From positions 1-20,065 of the forward strand of contig JAUPWK010000053.1 in NCBI GenBank assembly GCA_030916555.1: a stretch of DNA of 20,065 bases, read 5' to 3'. A program made the translations under genes and the position numbers. Position 1 is the first letter of the stretch. Every line of letters starts with the position of its first letter. The notes beneath the pieces are model-generated. The model made no database searches and was not told the DNA's origin. It worked only from the letters and a program-made list of their open reading frames with translations. The stretch is from Patescibacteria group bacterium. Lineage in GTDB: Bacteria; Patescibacteriota; Patescibacteriia; UBA9934. Of the stretch, positions 19,157-20,065 are shown one piece after another.

Positions 19157-20065
19157 CTATTCTCGAGCCAATGGGTTTGATCCATTCTGAACCTCCGTAT
19201 AATCAATCACTCCGTCACCGTCTGTATCATTCACTTCAGGATCAGTGCCATAACGACTCTCTTCATCATCAGTGAGTCCATCCCGATCCGTGTCATTAGC
19301 GTGAAGACCGAAGCGAGTAAAGAAATGACGCATGTCCCAAGGAGCGTAAGATGGTACAGGATCCCCAATAATGTAATGCATGAAAATTGTCGGCGGGAGA
19401 TTAAACACGAACACCTGCCAAGCCGATCCAAGCAACGCCTGAGCCGTGTTTTCATCGGCAATTTGATGGAGAATGTTCTGATCTTCAGAGATGTATACCT
19501 CGGCGTTACTATTGATTTGCAGAAGCGTCGATCCTGCCTTTGGCAACATTATCGATCCAATCGGATACGCGGTAAGAGTAGCATCGGTGACGGTATGTAC
19601 CTCAGAAAAATCCGTGTACCAGGTAAAGTAAGTTTCATCATCCAAAAATGGGCGACGTCGACCAGCTTCGAGTTGATAAATGGTGTCGAAATGCTCACCC
19701 TTGAACACTTCGCCTTCAGAAAGAACTTGGATTTCTTCAAGTGTCGTTCCGTCAAATGGTGAAATTCCAAATCCACCAGGAATCGCGGTCACGCCGTTAT
19801 CAGGTACGGGGGTGATCACATCCGTATTCGGCAAGGTGCAAGATCCCAGATCAATCGTCGCTGGCAAGAGCGGAGGACGATTGTTCGTTGAAGATACAAA
19901 CAGTACATACACTGTCTGTTCTCCCGATGGTCCCGCCAATGTCCAAGGAACACTCATCTGTGCTAATTCGACGGTTGAAAGCATTGGATCTGGATTAAAA
20001 TCAACCATCTGAACTTCTAACATGGCCTCTGTATTTGAAAGATAAACACGCACCGCACCCCGAGC
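19157..20065 (-). CDS. Secreted protein with CPR surface domain and calcium-type repeats, N-terminus missing
   Basis: Open to the right edge; 302 residues are visible and the true start lies outside. The first 80 or so residues form a beta-rich region (AMLEVQMVDFNPDP, WTLAGPSGEQTVYVLFVSS), like an Ig-type or carbohydrate-binding-type fold. From about residue 125 comes a domain paralogous to that of the acidic gene at 11529-12752: YQLEAGRRRPFLDDETYFTWYTDF against YVFGEDGMRHPFPNEATYFSWFESF (given in aligned blocks), followed in both by a Ser/Pro-Gly-Gly-type strand and LLQI/LLKI. The C-terminus has two thrombospondin type-3-like Asp-rich calcium repeats, NDTDRDGLTDDEE and NDTDGDGVIDYTE. Extracellular or surface location is inferred. 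Confidence 0.82.
   Translation of the reverse strand, partial: ARGAVRVYLSNTEAMLEVQMVDFNPDPMLSTVELAQMSVPWTLAGPSGEQTVYVLFVSSTNNRPPLLPATIDLGSCTLPNTDVITPVPDNGVTAIPGGFGISPFDGTTLEEIQVLSEGEVFKGEHFDTIYQLEAGRRRPFLDDETYFTWYTDFSEVHTVTDATLTAYPIGSIMLPKAGSTLLQINSNAEVYISEDQNILHQIADENTAQALLGSAWQVFVFNLPPTIFMHYIIGDPVPSYAPWDMRHFFTRFGLHANDTDRDGLTDDEESRYGTDPEVNDTDGDGVIDYTEVQNGSNPLARE

Noticed and set aside
1..20065. CRISPR array or transposase genes
   Set aside because: No regularly spaced direct repeats and no DDE or serine/tyrosine recombinase motifs were seen; the only mobile-looking unit is the repeat-bounded GIY-YIG gene.

Overview
The window looks like chromosome from a Candidate Phyla Radiation (Patescibacteria) bacterium, probably a Parcubacteria-type lineage. 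This is inferred from compact versions of universal genes (a UvrA of 846 residues and a UvrC of 451), an archaeal-type NMN adenylyltransferase, two secreted proteins sharing a surface domain I associate with this group, short intergenic spaces and many unrecognised small proteins. TGA acts as an ordinary stop, so the UGA-recoded CPR lineages are unlikely.

Layout. Positions 1-2500 (minus strand) hold mraZ, rsmH and an ftsL-like gene, the start of a division/cell-wall cluster, followed by gpmI, which runs off the left edge. MraZ-type operator boxes lie upstream of mraZ. Positions 3560-10755 (minus) hold a complete UvrABC excision-repair set in the order uvrB, uvrA, an M23 peptidase lipoprotein, uvrC. 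Positions 11529-14637 (minus) hold a secreted acidic protein, nadM, a GIY-YIG nuclease gene bounded by a perfect 31-bp inverted repeat, and a DUF362 protein. A tRNA-Gln(UUG) and a secreted hypothetical follow on the minus strand to about 16000. The right end has a conserved hypothetical, a YjjX/DUF84 NTP phosphatase and rpmB on the plus strand, and a GT-B glycosyltransferase-like gene and an edge-truncated secreted calcium-repeat protein on the minus strand.

The most unusual feature is a set of four small islands on the plus strand (2561-3560, 8043-8707, 10884-11514, 14660-15090), set between or against the minus-strand housekeeping genes. Each has a TTGA-type -35 promoter, one or two short unrecognised genes with visibly GC-rich codon choice, and an intrinsic terminator. 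The first island encodes two tandem membrane-anchored paralogues sharing a four-cysteine domain. The second separates uvrB from uvrA: its promoter lies in the start of uvrA and its terminator inside the last codons of uvrB. They look like portable or lineage-specific single-gene transcription units of unknown function.

Other points of interest are a compact UvrA with one zinc-finger cysteine replaced by Asp, a UvrC lacking its C-terminal helix-hairpin-helix region, a recurring TATCCT -10 element, and a near-leaderless promoter before the DUF362 gene. All calls rest on reading the sequence; no database search was run.
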